A stretch of 64,000 bases of DNA, taken from Balneolaceae bacterium (GTDB lineage: Bacteria > Bacteroidota > Rhodothermia > Balneolales > Balneolaceae). The translations under genes and the position numbers were made by a program. How positions within the stretch are numbered: the first letter of the stretch is position 1; each line of letters begins with the position of its first letter. The stretch covers positions 1-64,000 of the forward strand of contig CP030887.1 of the NCBI GenBank assembly GCA_006969905.1. Reading direction: 5' to 3'. The notes beneath the pieces are model-generated. The model had not been told where the DNA came from and did no database searches. It saw nothing but the letters and a program-made list of their open reading frames with translations. This document shows, in pieces, positions 62,039 through 64,000 of this stretch.

Positions 62039-63538
62039 TTAATTGCCTGCTACTTCATAACCAGGGTTTTCAACCAATAAAGGATTTACATTTTGAGCAT
62101 TTACTCCGAAAGGAGCTAAAATCCTAAATGAATCTCTTCTGATTTTAATACCAACACCAGAAACTGACGGGATATCTCTTCCTAATCGCTTGAGATCCCA
62201 GAACCTATGGCCCTCTGCTGTTAGCTCACGCATACGCTCAAGAAGAATTTCGTCCTCAAAAGCAGTAATACTTACTAGAGCTCCAGCTGGAACGGTACCG
62301 GCATTTCGAGCTGTTTTCAAAGCCTGGAGTGCTGCAACACCAGCATTGGGATTGTTAGCAGCTTTGGCATCTGCCTCAGCTTTAATCAGATACATTTCAG
62401 CAACTCGCATATAGGTGATATCATCGGCAAGGTTACCTTTCCAACCGTTCCACTTTGTGATAGATACACCAAGTGAATTTACAGTTGAGCACCCATTTGC
62501 AGTAGCCCCTACTGACTGTTCTTCTATACAATCACCATGCCATCCTGCAACCCTGTAGTCTCCGGCAGTATATGCATCTATTACTTTTTGAGTAGGGATT
62601 TGAGCTACCCATTGATCAGAAGTATATGCTGCTAAACCATTATTTATGTTGCTTCCGGCAATAGCCTCAGTATTAGGATTTACGTCTAGTTCCCAAATCG
62701 CTTCGGGGTTAGCGCCTCTAAACATAGAAGCAATCCCTGCGGCTGTAGAAACAAGGGATAAACCACTATTATCTATTGCGTTTTGAGCTGCAGTACTAGC
62801 GTCAGACCAGTTACCGGCATAAAGATGAACCCTAGCAAGCATACCGTCAACAAAAGCTTCGGTAATAAACTTATTTTCTGAGCTACCGTTCGCTGCCAAT
62901 AGTGTTTTAGCTTCTGCTAAGTCAGTTAGCATCTGGTTGTAAATCTCAGTAACAGTGCTTCTTGCCAAAGGCTCTGCATCTGTAAGATCCAAAGTAGGAA
63001 AGTTCCTGTTAATGGCACTCAAATCAAAAGTTGATCCGCTTATTCCAGTATTTGCCGGCTCATAGCCAAATTCCCTGGATAAGCCATGCATGATCCATGC
63101 ACGAATGGCTAAAGCTTCACCCCTGTATTGATCCCTGGTAGCCTGATCAAATTCAGGTACATCATCAGGAATACCATCTATAAGGATATTAGCATCTAAT
63201 AGAACGTCATAGCTTCCACCAAAAGAACCTATATGTACAGTTCCACTTACTCCGTTTGCAGCATTTAGAACCTGAAAACGGGTTGAACCCGGACGGTTTA
63301 CCATACCATCAGCCAGTGCATCTGGCCCTATAAGGTTCTCGGTAGTAAGATCGAAACTCGCTCTAATCGTTGAATACATTGATGCCCTGATGGCATTAAT
63401 TGCATCCGCACTGTTCAGGGCCACTTCTGAGGAAACAGAAGTAGCTGGCTCAGTTTCTTCAAGCATTGATGTACAACCCCACATTCCTGTAACCAGAAAT
63501 GCAACGAATACATACTTTATATATTTAGCTTTATTCAT
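62039..63538 (-). CDS. SusD/RagB-family outer membrane lipoprotein
   Basis: The 499-residue protein has a lipoprotein signal (VFVAFLVTGMWGC, Cys22), the SusD TPR-like core with 'YRGEALAIRAWIMHGLSREFG' (about 138-158) and a C-terminal 'LLERMRELTAEGHRFWDLKRLGRD' (about 435-458), the RagB/SusD signature. It forms the lid of a SusC transporter and binds a glycan or peptide. It follows the SusC gene by 26 bases. Confidence 0.93.
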   Translation of the reverse strand: MNKAKYIKYVFVAFLVTGMWGCTSMLEETEPATSVSSEVALNSADAINAIRASMYSTIRASFDLTTENLIGPDALADGMVNRPGSTRFQVLNAANGVSGTVHIGSFGGSYDVLLDANILIDGIPDDVPEFDQATRDQYRGEALAIRAWIMHGLSREFGYEPANTGISGSTFDLSAINRNFPTLDLTDAEPLARSTVTEIYNQMLTDLAEAKTLLAANGSSENKFITEAFVDGMLARVHLYAGNWSDASTAAQNAIDNSGLSLVSTAAGIASMFRGANPEAIWELDVNPNTEAIAGSNINNGLAAYTSDQWVAQIPTQKVIDAYTAGDYRVAGWHGDCIEEQSVGATANGCSTVNSLGVSITKWNGWKGNLADDITYMRVAEMYLIKAEADAKAANNPNAGVAALQALKTARNAGTVPAGALVSITAFEDEILLERMRELTAEGHRFWDLKRLGRDIPSVSGVGIKIRRDSFRILAPFGVNAQNVNPLLVENPGYEVAGN

Positions 63539-63564
63539 TTTATATACCTTTAATATCTTTAAAT

Positions 63565-64000
63565 TTAAAAGCTAATGTCAATGCCGCCATATACCTGCCT
63601 TTCGGTAGGATAAGAAGCAGATGTGACGTTAGTGAAAATGTCAGTTGGATCGAAAGCAACTTCAGGATCATACCATGGCCAAGCTGTCCATGTTACCATA
63701 TTGATTGCAGAAGCATATAACCTAACATTTCTAATTCCTAGTCCATCCAGTAAACTGGTTGGTAAGTTATAACTTAAAGAAACGTTTTTCAGACGGATAT
63801 AACTTGCGTTATAAATCGACTGAGTGCCTTCTTCAGTTCTGTAATTATCTGTCTCAGGATAAGCATTACCACCAGACATAGCTCTTGGGAAATATGTTAC
63901 ATCACCGGGTAATCTCCACCTGTCCCGAACTTCAGTATTCAGGTTCATTAGGAAGTCAGGCGTTCTGGTAAAGTAATAATCAGAACTTGCAAAAGCCCAT
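63565..64000 (-). CDS. SusC/RagA TonB-dependent transporter, C-terminal part
   Basis: The frame enters at the right window edge and ends at 63565, giving 144 visible residues. The text 'NASYIRLKNVSLSYNLPTSLLDGLGIRNVRLYASAINMVTW' and the final 'RQVYGGIDISF' with terminal Phe are typical of the last strands of SusC beta barrels. It partners the SusD gene downstream. The N-terminal and plug regions are outside the window. Confidence 0.9.
   Translation of the reverse strand, partial: WAFASSDYYFTRTPDFLMNLNTEVRDRWRLPGDVTYFPRAMSGGNAYPETDNYRTEEGTQSIYNASYIRLKNVSLSYNLPTSLLDGLGIRNVRLYASAINMVTWTAWPWYDPEVAFDPTDIFTNVTSASYPTERQVYGGIDISF

Overview
The window looks like a chromosome segment of a Bacteroidota/Balneolota-type bacterium. 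Evidence for this is a SusC/SusD pair, a SprE/PorW-like TPR lipoprotein, a GWxTD protein, a serine palmitoyltransferase, a fused alpha/beta 2-oxoacid dehydrogenase E1, and several promoter-like TAnnTTTG boxes. I would not name a genus from this alone.

Positions 1-10266 are the right-hand end of an integrated temperate element (prophage-like) whose left end lies outside the window. A leftward early block carries small HTH genes, a Rad50/SMC-like ATPase, a RecT annealase, a metallo-beta-lactamase-fold protein and small phage genes, one of them with three perfect 90-bp repeats. A rightward XRE-type repressor marks the lysogeny switch. Between repressor and integrase are a signal-peptide TPR protein, a 43-residue glycine-rich peptide, a small lipoprotein and a small membrane protein. 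The tyrosine integrase abuts a 46-bp 3' piece of a tRNA-Arg(TCT) gene, which I read as the attachment site. Intact tRNA-Cys, tRNA-Glu, tRNA-His and a second identical tRNA-Glu follow.

Positions 10680-23535 are chromosomal: a FucP/GluP-type sugar transporter, a polyprenyl-phosphate glycosyltransferase, a MerR regulator, the divergent heme A pair (ctaA/ctaB), then a tightly coupled membrane cluster (RDD, SpoIIM-like, an integral membrane protein, DUF4129, DUF4350, MoxR ATPase, DUF58).

Positions 24000-37200 hold an orphan protein, the E1 dehydrogenase, fumarase, a probable sphingolipid/glycolipid locus (GNAT-fold acyltransferase, serine palmitoyltransferase, two GT4 glycosyltransferases, an extended SDR), a secreted Ig-like protein and MutY with an intact Nudix box. 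An HNH-like accessory gene sits alone between palindromic intergenic repeats.

Positions 38400-58400 are housekeeping: rpsU, radA, class I aldolase, dusB, serS, an Lrp regulator, a sigma-54 activator, LptE-like and TPR proteins, bL31, a Mg-chelatase-like ATPase, pabB, pyrD, a SprE/PorW-like lipoprotein and pyruvate kinase. Positions 58500-64000 hold a GWxTD protein, a small lipoprotein and the end of a SusC-SusD-lipoprotein operon closed by a strong terminator. The third protein of that operon is built from repeats that resemble phage virion repeats.
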